DNA of 64,000 bases, from NCBI GenBank assembly GCA_047967505.1, contig CM106538.1. One strand, written 5' to 3'. The stretch's first letter is position 1. Every line of letters begins with the position of its first letter. The position numbers and the translations under genes were made by a program. The DNA is from Dipteris shenzhenensis (Eukaryota > Polypodiophyta > Polypodiopsida > Gleicheniales). The notes beneath the pieces were generated by a model. It was given only the letters and a program-made list of their open reading frames with translations, was not told the origin of the DNA and searched no databases. Positions 45,641-56,785 of the stretch are shown one piece after another.

Positions 45641-46421
45641 ATTCCTAAGAGAGATTATATTCCTAGCCTTATGCAAGTACAAGCAGAGCTTTGTCGCTAC
45701 TCTACACACACATTCCCTAAGTCCATGTTGGCATAGAGACAACAGCTCTCTCTTGCTTTTGAATAAGCCAGCCAAAAATCTCATGATAGCTTGCAGACCT
45801 GAGTCGCAGCTTTTTCAGCAAGAACCACATTGACTTTGACTTGCTCAACCACACGTTGACACAAAGAAAGATTGAAGAAGGAAATTAAAAAGAAGCAACT
45901 TTGTTTGTAAGAGGAGAGGCAGTGCACGAAGCACTTGTCATGCTTCAGCTAGACTTGTAGCTAAAGTAGCAACCCTCTCGATCATCAACAACTTTGCTTG
46001 CCAGCCATGATAAATTTTCAAACCTGAAGATAATCAAGCTTGTTTGCTTGCTCATGAGACAAATGGGAAACGTTTGGCCAAGTTGGACTATGTGTATGTC
46101 CTTGCAAGTGTGTGTATTTCTAGGTGCATGTGTATGACATAGATAAGAAGATATTGGCAAAGGAGACCTTATCGAGTTGGAGTATGTGTATGTCCTTGCA
46201 ATTGTGTGTGTGTGTGTCTAGGCGCATCATATCAATGTGCACCTATGAATGCACATGGGTGGAATATGTGTAGAAGCTACTTTATCTCCATAATGGGCAC
46301 ATTTGTTTATTTAGGCACTCGAACAATGACTTCTTCACAAATAGTTATAGGTCAAACCTCGAGAGTTTGCCAAAGTCACTAATGTCCACTCTCTATCACA
46401 TGAACACACACAATAGAGCCT

Positions 46422-46438
46422 CTGTGTGTGTGTGTGTG
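46422..46438. repeat. (TG)n microsatellite
   Basis: A short perfect TG run in a region rich in CA/TG and CT runs between 46080 and 46700. Confidence 0.8.
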
Positions 46439-46667
46439 GAAAGTGGAGGGAATGCATGGAATCCTTTTTGAGTGCCACATGGCAATCCTTGACCATTTCT
46501 TCCAAGGTAGGAGACACATCTCTCTCTCTCTCTGTCACACACACACACTTTTTTCTTAAGAAAAATCCACACACACGCACGCATTTCCCTGACTCTAACC
46601 CCAAAACCACCACTTTGTTGTAAGTTGGATAGATTTTCAAAATCACCTTGAAGGGAATCCATTCTTA

Positions 46668-46708
46668 CACAACACACACACACACACACACACACTTTTT
46701 TTTTTTTG
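46668..46708. repeat. (CA)n run followed by a T run
   Basis: A CA run to about 46694, followed by CTTTTTTTTTTTTT-type sequence. Read on the minus strand, the T run is a poly(A) tail ending the LINE fragment. Confidence 0.8.
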
Positions 46709-47176
46709 GTGAGAAGAAAGCTTTTATTTCTATATAATAAGTACATTCATAGCTGCTTCAAAAAACGAAGTAGCTACTACTCAAGAAAAGATCTCAGTAT
46801 AGGCTGTATACACATCCTGATCAATCAAACGAGTCTGAAAACAATCATAGAATGATTGTTGCAGAGATCGTTTGAAAAAAAAAGGGAAAATGGCAAGCCG
46901 CATCCATTCCCCTCCCTAACACGTGGCTGCCATTCCCTTCTTCTCTGGCTAGCGTTTTCGCGGGAACTCACTTACCAAGAAGCTCCGCCCTGCTCCCTGG
47001 GATTTCACGAAGAAATGTTATGGCCAGGCGGGGCCAACCAATACAAGGATGAAAATAGTGGATCACCAAAGACTCTATGATTTCTATCCATCCATAAAGT
47101 CCATAGGGTCCAATATCGCACCCATATAAAAAATAAATCAAAACCCTGTCTTTGGGGATGAAATCCAAACAACCAG

Positions 47177-47180
<4 letters not shown>
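46695..47180 (-). mobile_element. LINE 3' end with poly(A)
   Basis: On the minus strand WTLWMDRNHRVFGDP resembles the W-x-LW-x(2)-RN-x-x-F segment near the C-terminus of plant LINE proteins (zf-RVT region). A non-coding 3' part follows, then AATAAAAGC (signal-like, about 46722) and an A run at 46696-46708. Both ends abut CA repeats. The 5' part is missing. Confidence 0.55.
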
Positions 47181-47218
<38 letters not shown>

Positions 47219-47250
47219 TAATGTAGCTCATTAATTGTTTCACTCTCTCA

Positions 47251-47296
<46 letters not shown>

Positions 47297-47300
47297 TTTT
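47180..47300. repeat. (CA)n, (CT)n, (CA)n compound microsatellite
   Basis: CA run 47180-47214, then CTCTCT run about 47241-47273, then CA run to 47296. Confidence 0.9.
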
Positions 47301-49101
47301 TATTAATGAATTGACTTTCTTGCTTAAGTACACTTCCCTCCCCCCACAATCCCTCGCCCATGTCTTTTTGGTCTCTCTTGTCTATACATATCCTCCCCTA
47401 AATTTGTCTTTGCAGTATGTAATCACTACCCTAACTTCCCTCCCCCTTTTTTTTTCTTTTTAAAGAACGACTTAATCCCTGGGTTGTAAGCCCCCCTACC
47501 ATTTGTTTTATTTTGTTTCTTGTTTCCCCTTTTTTAGTTTTTATAATTCATTTTTTCTACCTTTTGCTAACCTTTTTAGCCCTCCATTTTCTTTTATTTC
47601 ATTCCCTCCCCTCTTGTACTATTTTTCTTTTTTAGTATTGATTTTTTCCTACTATAGACTATTTTTAATATTCTATTCTTTTTTAATCCCCTAACTATAT
47701 TATTCTTTACTGTATAAATCCCCTAGCTGTTTCCGTATTACTCATTATAATACCCCCCTAAAATTTATTTCTCTCACCCCCTAATTATTGTCTTTTTAAT
47801 GACTCTCTTTTTGGCCTGCCATGGGGAGGCCTTAGTTAAGGTTCCTCCCCAACTCAAAAGTGAAATTGTGTATACTTTATTTCTGAAGGAGTCGAATTCG
47901 TGTAATTTCCTCAGTTGTCCATGTGTCCGTGCATGCTTTGCAGATGTGGCATCTCCCATTTAGGGTGTGTTCCACCATCCTTTGGTATGGACACCACGTG
48001 AAACACCCAAAATTTTTGCATGCACAATATGGTGACCATCATGTTTGCTTTGGTTGTTCTTCAGATTGGACTCTACGATATTCTCGGCCATCGACTTGCA
48101 GGGGATTCGACATGCAATGTCCGTTGGCTATAAGATCATGTTCTACTCGATTTGGATTGCATTACACGTTCTAGTTTGTTGTATTGCTTTCACTGGAGGT
48201 ATGGCTGAGCAGGAACTTGATCAAGGTATCGGTGCATGTGAAGCGACGGATGAAATCCATGGTGTTGCTAACTCGGTGGGTAGAGGGGAGAACTCGCCAC
48301 AGTCAATGGACACCAGAGAAAACACAGTTCACAGGGGTTGATTATTTCATCTCCCCTGTTTCAATTTGCTTCAATTCATTTTTTTTCTTTTCTTCTTTAC
48401 CCTTTTGCTCACCATTTTATGTTTGCACCTTTTTGCAAAAATGGTGAAGCATGCTTATGGGAGAGTTGTTGGTGAACCAAACAATGACGTCATGTCCTCC
48501 ATGCATGGTATAGTCATTTCACCTTATGCTATGGAGTGTTGTCTAGGCAAAACAAGTTGTTGTTTGCGCTATCTGATCATTGTGCATGTGCAAATGGAGT
48601 TGTGAGACCTTGTTCTTGTTGCCTTGTGCTGACGACAAGGAAGAATGTAGAATTCATTCATTTGCTTTCAGTTCTCCACTCTACTATCTTCTGGTATCAA
48701 ACCTTCAAAGCAGTCATACTTATTCAAGGCTTGACCAATCAATAAAGACACAAAGCGCTCTCTCCATAAGGCATTCCATGCAGCACCGGCAAGAGAAGCA
48801 TATGCAAAAGGTGGAATTGATTCATTTATTTCTGCATTCCTTTAGTTTGTAGACTATTTCACATTATTTTGAGGGATTGGTCAGGTTCGCTTTTCGGCAT
48901 TGGGTTTGGTATAGCTAGCTGACGACTATTATGATAGTTCAATTGAATGAGCATAACTGTGGTTTTTCATCTATAGATGACTATTCTGGTTTTCATAGCT
49001 TGTACGCTAACTTGACGTATTGTGGTGTCAAACCGTGTTTTACGAGGATGGATTTTTTAAGTTATCAGAGCATTTTTCCAACTTTCAATAGTCAGCACGT
49101 C
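47301..49101. other. no gene recognised upstream of element H
   Basis: 47340-47800 is pyrimidine-rich on the plus strand (many TTTTC/CCCC runs). 47900-49100 has medium plus-strand open stretches (48045-48341, 48931-49221) without a recognisable motif. This is the sequence into which H inserted, continuing at 54507. Confidence 0.4.
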
Positions 49102-49106
49102 CTTGG

Positions 49107-49265
49107 TATAGAATCTAATGCAAACATTTATTTAAATTCTACAAATTGTAAATCTACGAACAGACGTAGTCCAAGAGACACGCTATTATGTAGAAGAACT
49201 ATGTATACCTTTTGCATCTGAGTTATCTCTCTGTTAGTATCTATCTATGTCCTCAGACTTCTACA
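49107..49265 (+). repeat. 5' LTR of element H (159 bp)
   Basis: Begins TATAGAATCTAATGC, with TA instead of the TG seen in the 3' LTR, and ends TTCTACA. It lacks about 16 bp (around TGTAATATGACGTATTC) present in the 3' LTR, which explains most of the length difference. Confidence 0.85.
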
Positions 49266-49277
49266 TGGTATCATGCC
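49266..49277 (+). promoter_or_regulatory. primer-binding site of element H
   Basis: TGGTATCATGCC directly follows the LTR and resembles TGGTATCAGAGC, complementary to the initiator methionine tRNA. Confidence 0.75.
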
Positions 49278-49357
49278 TGTAACGAAACCCAAACCAATCC
49301 AAGCCCTCTGGAATTGAAGTGCATTAACGATTGACACTGATCTGGATAGCAGTCACG

Positions 49358-50218
49358 ATGGCAAATGCAACTTCGCGAACTTATAAAGTGGACAAACTGC
49401 CCAATTTAAACTTCCAACCATGGAAGATGACAATGGAGTTACTTCCACAAAAACAAGAACTCCTCTCCACAGTCGATGGCACCACAGCGATGCCTGATCC
49501 CACTGTTGCCGCAAATGCACAAGCAGTGGTCGAGTGGAAGGAAAAAGACCTTAATGCTCTCGTCTACGATAAAAAACAAGCGGTACATACTCTCACTACC
49601 GCACATTCAATTTGGTCTCAATTGAGACAAACTTACGAGCACACATATGTCTCATCGCAAGTTTCTAATTCGAAGAAACTCATGCAAATTTCAATGAAAG
49701 ATATGGATGACATTCCCAAATTCTTACAGAATTGGAGAACGTCCATCGATGACCTTACCTTATCTGGACTAGTATTAGCCCAGAATGTTCAAGAAATTTG
49801 GTTGCTTGCCGCCCTTATGGCAACCTTTTATTATGACTAAGACCTCACAAGCTAATCTTACCATTATGCTCCTCGTCCCACCAATTCTACAAGAACATGC
49901 TATGCATAACACGCTCGCATCCACTTCATGTTCTTCATCTACTTTAGCCATGTTTGCAAATAATCGCAACAAATTCAAACCCAAATCTTCCTTCCCGTCA
50001 ACTCGTCCCAAATTCTCAGGAAAATCCCTATTGAAACAATCATATTCTAACAACAATCAAAGTCGCACAGGCCACTCACATAAGATACACTGCCGTATCT
50101 GTAACCGATTTGGACATAACTCACACGACTGTTGGTTTAACAAATCGCAAAAGGGTAAAATGAGACCCCGTTATGGACGAGCGAACTATGCCTCTGACTC
50201 AGAGAGTCAACCAGGGCC
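49358..50218 (+). pseudogene. element H: gag
   Basis: Start ATG at 49358 (MANATSRTYKVDKLPNLNFQ). Copia gag fold with WKMTMELLPQKQELLSTVDG, HTLTTAHSIWSQLRQTYEHT and MKDMDDIPKFLQNW. A frameshift near 49800 moves it to the next frame, which ends with CRICNRFGHNSHDC, a complete CCHC knuckle, and RGRANY-like basic residues. The frame runs straight into the inverted-repeat element at 50219. Confidence 0.85.
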
Positions 50219-50609
50219 TTAGCACATGGATGGGGCTAGCATGGGTTTAGGATGGGAATATTTTTGTCATCATTACTCCCATCCTACACCAAGTGGTCTA
50301 GGATGGATTTAGAATGGGAGTAGCCACTTTTTCTCCCATCCTAGACCATGGCCTCTAGACCCTGGCATCTAGAATGGGTCCCCCTTTTTTAGGGATTCAA
50401 AAACATGGAAGGATGACATGCGTCCTTGTCCCCACAAGGTCCCCACCTCTTAAACACATGAAATGATGCCATGTGTCCTCTTCTTCCTAAACCCATCCTT
50501 AGTTCTTTTTTTGTTAGCACATGGTGGGATGGGAATAGGATAGAAATATGCATGGGACCACTTGGGACCACCTTTTTCCATTCCCATCCTATTTCTTCCC
50601 ATGTGCTAA
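50219..50609. mobile_element. MITE-like element with terminal inverted repeats inside element H
   Basis: Ends are TTAGCACATGG and CCATGTGCTAA (11-bp inverted repeats), flanked by the 3-bp direct repeat GCC (50216-50218 and 50610-50612). Removing the element plus one GCC rejoins the H reading frame (QPGP then FNIDTMSKA) without a shift, which supports both the borders and the 3-bp duplication. Inside are further inverted repeats (GGTCTAGGATGG... with CTCCCATCCTAGACC) and a second TTAGCACATGG at 50515. No transposase is encoded. The superfamily is not certain. Confidence 0.8.
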
Positions 50610-51435
50610 GCCCTTTAACATTGATACAATGTCTAAAGCTTCTGATGACTCCTCTCATGAGGACGTCTTTCCAGCCTTTTCTGCCTCTCATGATCCGGAA
50701 CCCCACCCTACATTAACTAGCCTTGAGACTTCACAATCCACTTGGATCTTAGATACAGGTGCTACTTGGCACCTAACTTCAAGGCGTGAGTCTCTACATC
50801 AATATAAATAGTTGCAAACACCGTTTGACATCCGTTTTGGCGACAATGGTGTTCAACAAGCTATTGGTGTTGGCACTGCTCAGATCGAACTGTCAGATGG
50901 CAATGTTGTAAATGTCTCACAAGTTTACTACGCACCCAACCTAGCAAAAAATCTTATCTCGATCAGTAAACTAACATGCCCTCAAACGTCAATTGAATTT
51001 CATCACTCTCATTGTTCAATTAATCATACCCTTTCCGAAGGAAATACTTATCAAGTGACCTGCCCAAAAATTGACCGACTATATTTCCTCGGTAGAACCA
51101 TATACCCCACACAAGAAATACACAATGATAAGCATCATGCTGACAATCCCTATAAAACCCTTCTATGGCATTACCGCCTAGGTCATCTAAATCATTTAAC
51201 AATTAAGTATATTTCAAATCATAAGCTGGCACTACATTATCAACTGCCACGAAAAAGTCGTCTATCTGTGTGCAAAGGTTGTGTCTATGGCAAACTTGCT
51301 AGTGTTAAATATCCCAAGCACTTAGGAAAAACGACACAACCCCTACAACTAGTTCACACAGATCTTTGCAAATTACCCGAAAGGTCTTTAAGCAACAACA
51401 AATATTTCATCACATTTATTGATGATTTTACATGA
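50610..51435 (+). pseudogene. element H: protease and GAG-pre-integrase
   Basis: STWILDTGATWHLTSRRESL carries an intact DTGA retropepsin site. A TAG at 50809 follows, then DIRFGDNGVQQAIGVG, YYAPNLAKNLISISKL, LLWHYRLGHLNHLTIKYI and CKGCVYGKL (GAG-pre-integrase), and the start of the integrase core QLVHTDLCKLPERSLSNNKY with FIDDF. It ends at a TGA at 51433. Confidence 0.85.
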
Positions 51436-52008
51436 TTCGCAGCAGTATCTTTCCTAAATAACAAGACCTCTGAAGCAGTACTCAAACTTTTTCAAGTCTA
51501 AAAAAATTTTGTAGAAAATCAACAACCATATAAAATTGAAGTGCTTCAGTCTGACAATGGCGGTGAATATGTTTCACAAAAGTTCACTTCATTTTGCCAA
51601 GAGGCTGGCATTAAGCAACGGCTTACAATGGCGGACCATCCTACACAAAACCGCATTGCAGAAAGAAAAAATAGAACATTAATGAATGTGTCTCAAAGCA
51701 TGCTTAAGATTGCCCAACTACCTGCCTCCTACTGGGAAGAGGCAGTCTCCACTGCCTATTACCTCCAAAATAGGATATACTATCGCAGTATTGGCAACAT
51801 TCCTTCAACCTTATGGTTTGGAAAACCACCAAACTACCCACACCTACGAATATTTGGGTCAATAGCCTACACCTATATACCGGACAATCATCGGAATAAA
51901 CTACACGATCGCGCTGCCAAAACCATTTTTGTGGGATACGGGGAACCATATGGTGTTAAAGGCTATCGCCTCTATGATCCATCACGACACCGATTCTTGT
52001 TCTCTTGA
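51436..52008 (+). pseudogene. element H: integrase core
   Basis: LQSDNGGEYVSQKFTSFCQE (catalytic Asp), DHPTQNRIAERKNRTLMNVS (catalytic Glu), YWEEAVSTAYYLQNRI, then the connection block LRIFGSIAYTYIPDNHRNKL and TIFVGYGEPYGVKGYRLYDP. A TGA at 52006 closes the frame. Confidence 0.85.
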
Positions 52009-53187
52009 ACAGTAATCTGTGATGAGGATTACCTGCAAAACCCCACAAACGGAGTTCAGAGTCAATTCCCAAATCCAATTCAATTTGAAGCTCCACTAGT
52101 GCAGCTTTCAACTGTGCAGCTTTCAACTCGCCTTCGCCCACGACCCCAAAACAAACGTTCATCTCATGTAACTTGGAGGGTTCCATTCGATCCTCAACCA
52201 GTGGCAGGTCCCACTCCACAACCACATGTGCAAGCAGCTCTTGCACCTCAACTCCCTGCTCCGGCAGCTCCGCCTCAACCTTTGCAAGCTCCTCCATCTC
52301 CACCCGCTCAAAGCGCTCCCGTTACACCCGCTCCGATCGCTGATATGCTAGACCCCAAAACGATCACCCGAAAATCATGCATCTCACGGAGCCTTAACCC
52401 CTCCTGCGCTTCCCAGCAAGCACGCCACGTGTGGCCATCTTCTCGTCCTATCTGGTGTCCCACTGGCTCCACAGCCCATAATTATACCACGAGTAACCCC
52501 ATGCATAGCCCTTTGCGACACATGCATGACATTCCGCCCGTGCCCCACTTGACCTGCAGACGAATCTCGACGACGAATCCAGTACCTCCATGTGTATGCG
52601 CTCCATCGATGATCTCTATCAAACTACCAACCGCCTCGATGCTCTTCTGTCTGAACATATGTTCATTCCCGAATATGTGTACTGTGCAATAGCTTCCACA
52701 CCATCTGATCATTCGACGGATGATCCTCTCTCCGTCTCCGATGCTCTCAATAGCCCTAAGTCCGCATCCTGGTGGAAGGCTATGGAAGACGAAATCGCTT
52801 CTCTCCAGGCCGACAAGACCTGGACGCTCGTCGCTCCTCCACCTAATCGACAACCAATTTCCTGCAAATGGGTGCTACGACGGAAACTTCGACCCGGCAC
52901 AATTGCACGGGGCTCGTCTTGTAGCCCACGGTTTCAGCCAAATATCCGGTCTAGATTACACCGAAACCTTCTCCCATATTCTTCGAATGGCATCCTTCCG
53001 AATTCTCCTTGCTCTGGCCACCATGATGGACCTCGAGTTGCATCACCTAGATGTCTACACTGCCTTCCTTCATGGCAATCTGCCTGAAGAATTGTATATG
53101 GAGCAACCGCCGTACTTCATTGACGAAACTGAAGAGCCCCAGCATGTCTACAAATTGCATCGATCATTATACGGACTCAAGCAATAA
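52009..53187 (+). pseudogene. element H: integrase tail and start of RT
   Basis: A Pro/Gln/Ala-rich linker (about 52100-52340) is followed by RT in two frames. The first has SASWWKAMEDEIASLQADKT, WTLVAPPPNRQPISCKWVLR. After a shift near 52890 come ARLVAHGFSQISGLDYTETF, HHLDVYTAFLHGNLPEELYM and LHRSLYGLKQ with a stop directly after. The base composition of the linker is more GC-rich than its surroundings. Confidence 0.8.
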
Positions 53188-54300
53188 CCACGCCTGTGGT
53201 TAAGTTCCAGCAGTTCAATTCGTTCATGATGGCACACGGGTATTCTCGTCTCCTTTCAAGAACCAAATATTTACATTAGACGTACTGTCAATTCTTTCCT
53301 CGTGGTTGCTTTATATGTCGATGACATTCCACTTCTAGGATCCACACCCGAAATCGTCGCACAAGCTAAAAATGAAATTAGCTCTGCCTTTGCTATAACA
53401 GACCTAGGACCTCTAACTTATTTCCTAGGGCTTCAGATTCACCGTGAATGATTCAAAGGCCCTCTAATACTACATCAAACCAAATTCACTGATGAAATAC
53501 TCCACCAGTTTGGCGTCACTCACATCAAACCAGCTCCTACTCCTATCCCCGTTCCTTGCAAACTCTCTTTAGAAGATTGCCCCACAACTGATCGGGACAA
53601 GCAGTACATGAAACAATTCCCTTATTGATAATTGATCGGCAAACTTCGCTATCTCGTCACAGGCACACGCCTTGACATATGCCACAGTATAAATTACGTT
53701 TCCAGATTTATGCACAATCCCAGTTTTAAGCACTGGAAAGCCCTTCTTCGCGACCTTCGCTACCTAAGCTTCACTCGCAACCTTGGCATCCGATATGACC
53801 GTCATTCCACTCCTCCTCAGCTCACCTCCCTACTAATAGGTTGGTCTGATTCAGATTGGGGTGGGGAAATCGACACACGACGGTCTACTGCTGGTTTTTC
53901 CTTTGTTCTTGCAGGTGGAGCTGTTACCTGGCAGTCAAAGAAGCAAGTATCTGTGACTTTATCATCTGCTGAAGCAGAGTTCGTAGCTGTTGCCCTCGCA
54001 AAACCAAAGAAGGCCTGTGCAACCAGATGTTGCTAGAAGAATTAAAGATGACTTCAAAGCTACCATTACACATCTACTGTGACAATCAGTCGTGTATATA
54101 CTTGGCTAACAACCGAAGCATTCTTAGAAGACCAAACACATCGACCTTAAGTACCACTTTATAAGAGAAATGGTCGAAGAAAAGAAGTTGACTTTGGAAC
54201 ATACTCCAACAAAGTCAATGTGGGCAAACTTCTTAACGAAGCCACTACCTACAATCAAGCATGAAGCTTGTTGTACAAATTTAGGATTAGTTAGACTTAA
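53188..54300 (+). pseudogene. element H: RT catalytic region and RNase H
   Basis: After a shift the frame reads VALYVDDIPLLGS (YVDD intact at about 53310), ITDLGPLTYFLGLQIH and, with stops at 53448 and near 53626, IGKLRYLVTGTRLDICHSIN. RNase H follows: GWSDSDWGGEIDTRRSTAGF, SVTLSSAEAEFVAVALA, then in another frame IYCDNQ, TKHIDLKYHFIREMV and FLTKPLPT. It ends near 54303. Confidence 0.82.
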
Positions 54301-54327
54301 TTAACCTCAATGTTAGCGTTAAGGGGG

Positions 54328-54501
54328 TGTAAAAATCTAATGCAAACTTTATTTAAATTCTACAAATTGTAAATCTACGAATAGACGTAGTCCAAGAGAC
54401 ACACTGTTAAGTAGAAGAACTATGTATACCTTTTGCATTGTAATATGACGTATTCGAGTTATCTCTCTATTAGTATCTATCTATGTCCTCGGATTTCTAC
54501 A
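54328..54501 (+). repeat. 3' LTR of element H (174 bp)
   Basis: TGTAAAAATCTAATGC to TTCTACA, preceded by the purine run AAGGGGG and followed by the CTTGG target copy. Confidence 0.88.
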
Positions 54502-54506
54502 CTTGG

Positions 54507-55177
54507 TTTGTCATTTGTTGTTCCTTGTGTTCAACTCAAACCACGCCTTATTCGATTATCCGCAAGGGACTCTTACCATTTGCAACTCATTCTATTCTGA
54601 ATAGAAGCCTCTTTAGGGAGAATTAACATTCAGTAGGTTGTTGCGAATACCTTCAGTAAGATCTTACTAGTTAGCTAAGTATCGATTTGAGCAACTCGTT
54701 GTGAATAGCAGTCTCCTTAAAGAGGTTTCGGCAACTCGTTCTCAATTGCAGACTCCTTAAAGAGCATTGAGATTGGCGATTTTACTCGCTAAGCATTGGC
54801 TCTAGTCTGAAAGTACCATTGGCTCTAGTCTGAAAGAACATTTTGACATGCAAGCTTTTAATAAATGACAGTATTTAGCTTTTGATGAACAACATTTTGA
54901 CATGCAAGCTTGAATTTTAAGTACATATTATGCTACTTTCACATTTTTTCTTATTGAACTTGAATCAAAACATGAGTTAACGAACAAAAGTGTGTGCAAT
55001 TTGCAATCAACCAACGAGAATGATTCTTAACTGAAAATCCAGTGTATTATCAACAATTGCAACCACAATGAGGTTTAGTATATTATCAACAAGTACAACC
55101 ACAATGAACTAACACAAAAGAATTGAATCCTCTATCCAATATCTTCCTTTAAACCACTCATTGTATCGGTTATTGCA
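54507..55177. other. intergenic, with two small duplications
   Basis: No gene recognised. ATTGGCTCTAGTCTGAAAG is tandemly duplicated with a 23-bp period (54795-54840). AACATTTTGACATGCAAGCTT occurs at 54837-54857 and 54891-54911. The sequence may be the promoter side of the plus-strand gene starting at 55178. Confidence 0.5.
54795..54911. repeat. 23-bp tandem duplication and 21-bp direct repeat
   Basis: The 23-bp unit ATTGGCTCTAGTCTGAAAGTACC occupies 54795-54817 and recurs, with its last bases changed, at 54818-54840. An exact 21-bp repeat is spaced 54 bp apart (54837 and 54891). Confidence 0.85.
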
Positions 55178-56377
55178 GTGAGCAAAGCATCGAGCGGTAA
55201 GAAAATAGCATGCAATGACTTGGAGAAACCTATGGATGCAAATGAGGCAACCTCTAGGCCAAACAAAGACATAGGGATAGAGCATAGAGCTTTAGTCATC
55301 ACAACACATGGCAATTTCATAGGAGGTGGGAATGCATTGCCTCTACTGCACATTAGTGAAATCATAGATGCAATCACTCATAGGTTTGCATTCGAGGGGA
55401 AGTTGCTCATAAAGTATAGCACATTCAAGGCAAAGAATGCCAAGAATGATATGCGAACTTGTGCAGATTTCACCGACAGGCACAATTGTGAGACAATCAC
55501 CTTGGTTGTTGCCCACGCTTTTGTCCAGCGGTACAAGGACATCCTCGTTCCTGATTCTTTCTACAGGATTGAAGGAGCCTCTTTCAACAAAAAGGGTACG
55601 AGCGAAGGAGGGAGCACGTACTTCTCCTTGCATGTGGATGTGACCACACTTGTGGTGAAGGGAGAAGAGTTTGAGGGTAGTATTCACTTCGTGAACGAGA
55701 AAACAATCAGTGAATTTGCCTGTAGCGCAGCATGGACTTTGAGGATAAAGCTCGGCTCGATATCAACTGTCACAGGTACAATGAATGTTGTCATCATAAA
55801 GGTTGATGGAGAGGGTGCTATAGTCGACCAGATAATTGTGGTAGATGGCCCACGTGATGAAGATCACATTGCTATGAGTATTTTTGCTTAGATGACATCT
55901 ACATTTGTGAGACCACTCCACCGACTCCCAACAACATTCTTTTTTCTCCTCCTCTGTTTGTGTGCTAACTGGCATTTGTTGGGGAGCACAAGAGTGTTCT
56001 CACTTGCTTGGTCCAAGAGCACAATGAGGATGGGATCATCATGTACACGCTCAGAAACATTTCCTTCATGATAGTGAAGAACACATTGGGCTTCTACGAC
56101 TTTAGGATCTTGGTGGATATCCCTGATGGCAACAAGAAGGATGAGTTGCAGCAAGTCTTCATGGCCCAAGTATCTAAAGTCAGATATGGACAAAGAGTAA
56201 GTGCAAGTAGAGTTCACTTGGTTCATGGCCCTAACACATGTACTAACATTTCTTTTTTTACTTTTTTGATCAGGTATTTGGTGTACTACACTTCACAAAC
56301 CTGAATGCACAACTTGTAGAGTTCCAGTGTGGCACTTATGGCAGTACGCGCATAAATTGTGATCCGTCCCATTCATG
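55178..56377 (+). CDS. OB-fold protein, replication protein A (RPA70)-like, spliced
   Basis: A 237-residue open frame (55178-55891) is followed by a second frame (55969-56196) and, after a clean 77-bp intron, a last exon (56274-56377). In the first part EGKLLIKYSTFKAK, FTDRHNCETITLVVAHAFVQ and ILVPDSFYRIEGASFNKKG resemble the OB-fold core of the RPA large subunit, which binds single-stranded DNA in replication and repair. A second OB-like strand set ends VDGPRDEDHIAMSIF. The switch between the first and second frame (55891 to 55969) could be an intron (a pyrimidine-rich tract lies at 55937-55960) or a frameshift; I could not find a donor that fits. The resemblance is by eye only, so the gene may be something else, and it may be broken. 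Confidence 0.45.
56197..56273 (+). other. spliceosomal intron (77 bp)
   Basis: Donor CAAAGA/GTAAGT, acceptor TTTTTTGATCAG/GTATTTGG after a T-rich tract. It falls between codons and keeps the frame (YGQR then VFGVLHF). Confidence 0.75.
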
Positions 56378-56695
56378 AAAGGCCGCATTTATGGCCATGA
56401 TGGTGCAGATGTTTTAGTGGCCATTAGCGGCATGCAGGTGGACACCTTGCTTCGCCACCAGGCACCTTTCCTTGGTGCCCTTTGTCTGATTGTCTCAGCG
56501 AAGTCAATTGTCAAAGAGACGTTGAGGATGTTATTGAATATCTCCCGGGATTTAACAAAGCCAGATTGTTCCACGTCCACCAGGTGTGTGCATAGAAGCT
56601 TATTCTGTGCGCCATCATATTGGGCGATCTTGCTGTCTTTCTATTAGTCTCAAAAAGCGGCAAGAGCGAAGTGCTCTCATATGTTTTCTCCTTAG
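56378..56695 (+). other. unassigned, between the OB-fold gene and the ROCO pseudogene
   Basis: A plus-strand open stretch at 56375-56647 and a shifted reading VEDVIEYLPGFNKARLFHVH suggest more coding relics. I cannot tell which gene they belong to. A possible acceptor TTTTCTCCTTAG ends at 56695. Confidence 0.35.
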
Positions 56696-56785
56696 ACAAC
56701 TTATCAATGGACCTTCCACGCTGCTGCTGCTCTCCACAAACAGACCTTGCCGGCCATCCTTCTCAAGCTTGATCCACCAAAATTA

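Larger units (their letters stand above)
41289..45800 (-). mobile_element. Ty3/gypsy element G, 5' part
   Basis: A minus-strand gypsy element represented by its 5' LTR (starting 44595, right end uncertain), a Ty3-type primer-binding site, a 2.1-kb leader with two odd low-complexity blocks, and gag with knuckle-like Cys/His segments. Protease, RT and integrase are missing because the sequence joins fragment F at 41288. Confidence 0.75.
44595..45800 (-). repeat. 5' LTR of element G, long, right end uncertain
   Basis: The LTR end in element orientation is ...CCAACA at 44595. A TATAAATA box lies on the minus strand at 45357-45364, and a plausible start of transcription follows about 30 bp on (towards 45330). 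The LTR includes a GGA-repeat block (45100-45180) and a GCATGTAG minisatellite (45405-45640). A diverged relative of its inner end is at 33250-33620. I could not locate the outer TG. Confidence 0.55.
49107..54501 (+). mobile_element. Ty1/copia LTR retrotransposon H, full length but decayed
   Basis: A plus-strand element of about 5.4 kb with LTRs 49107-49265 and 54328-54501, target duplication CTTGG (49102-49106 and 54502-54506), a tRNA-Met-type primer-binding site and a GGGGGT tract before the 3' LTR. It encodes gag with an intact CCHC knuckle, a DTGA protease, integrase, RT and RNase H in copia order. It is a different family from A/B and D/E/F. A 391-bp inverted-repeat element sits between gag and protease (50219-50609). 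Several stops and frameshifts make it inactive. Confidence 0.92.

Noticed and set aside
45341-45784. 147-residue open frame on the minus strand
   Set aside because: Most of it is the GCATGTAG minisatellite in the LTR of element G.
46335-47243. Cys/Val repeat proteins (CVCVCV) on the minus strand
   Set aside because: They are translations of CA/TG microsatellites.
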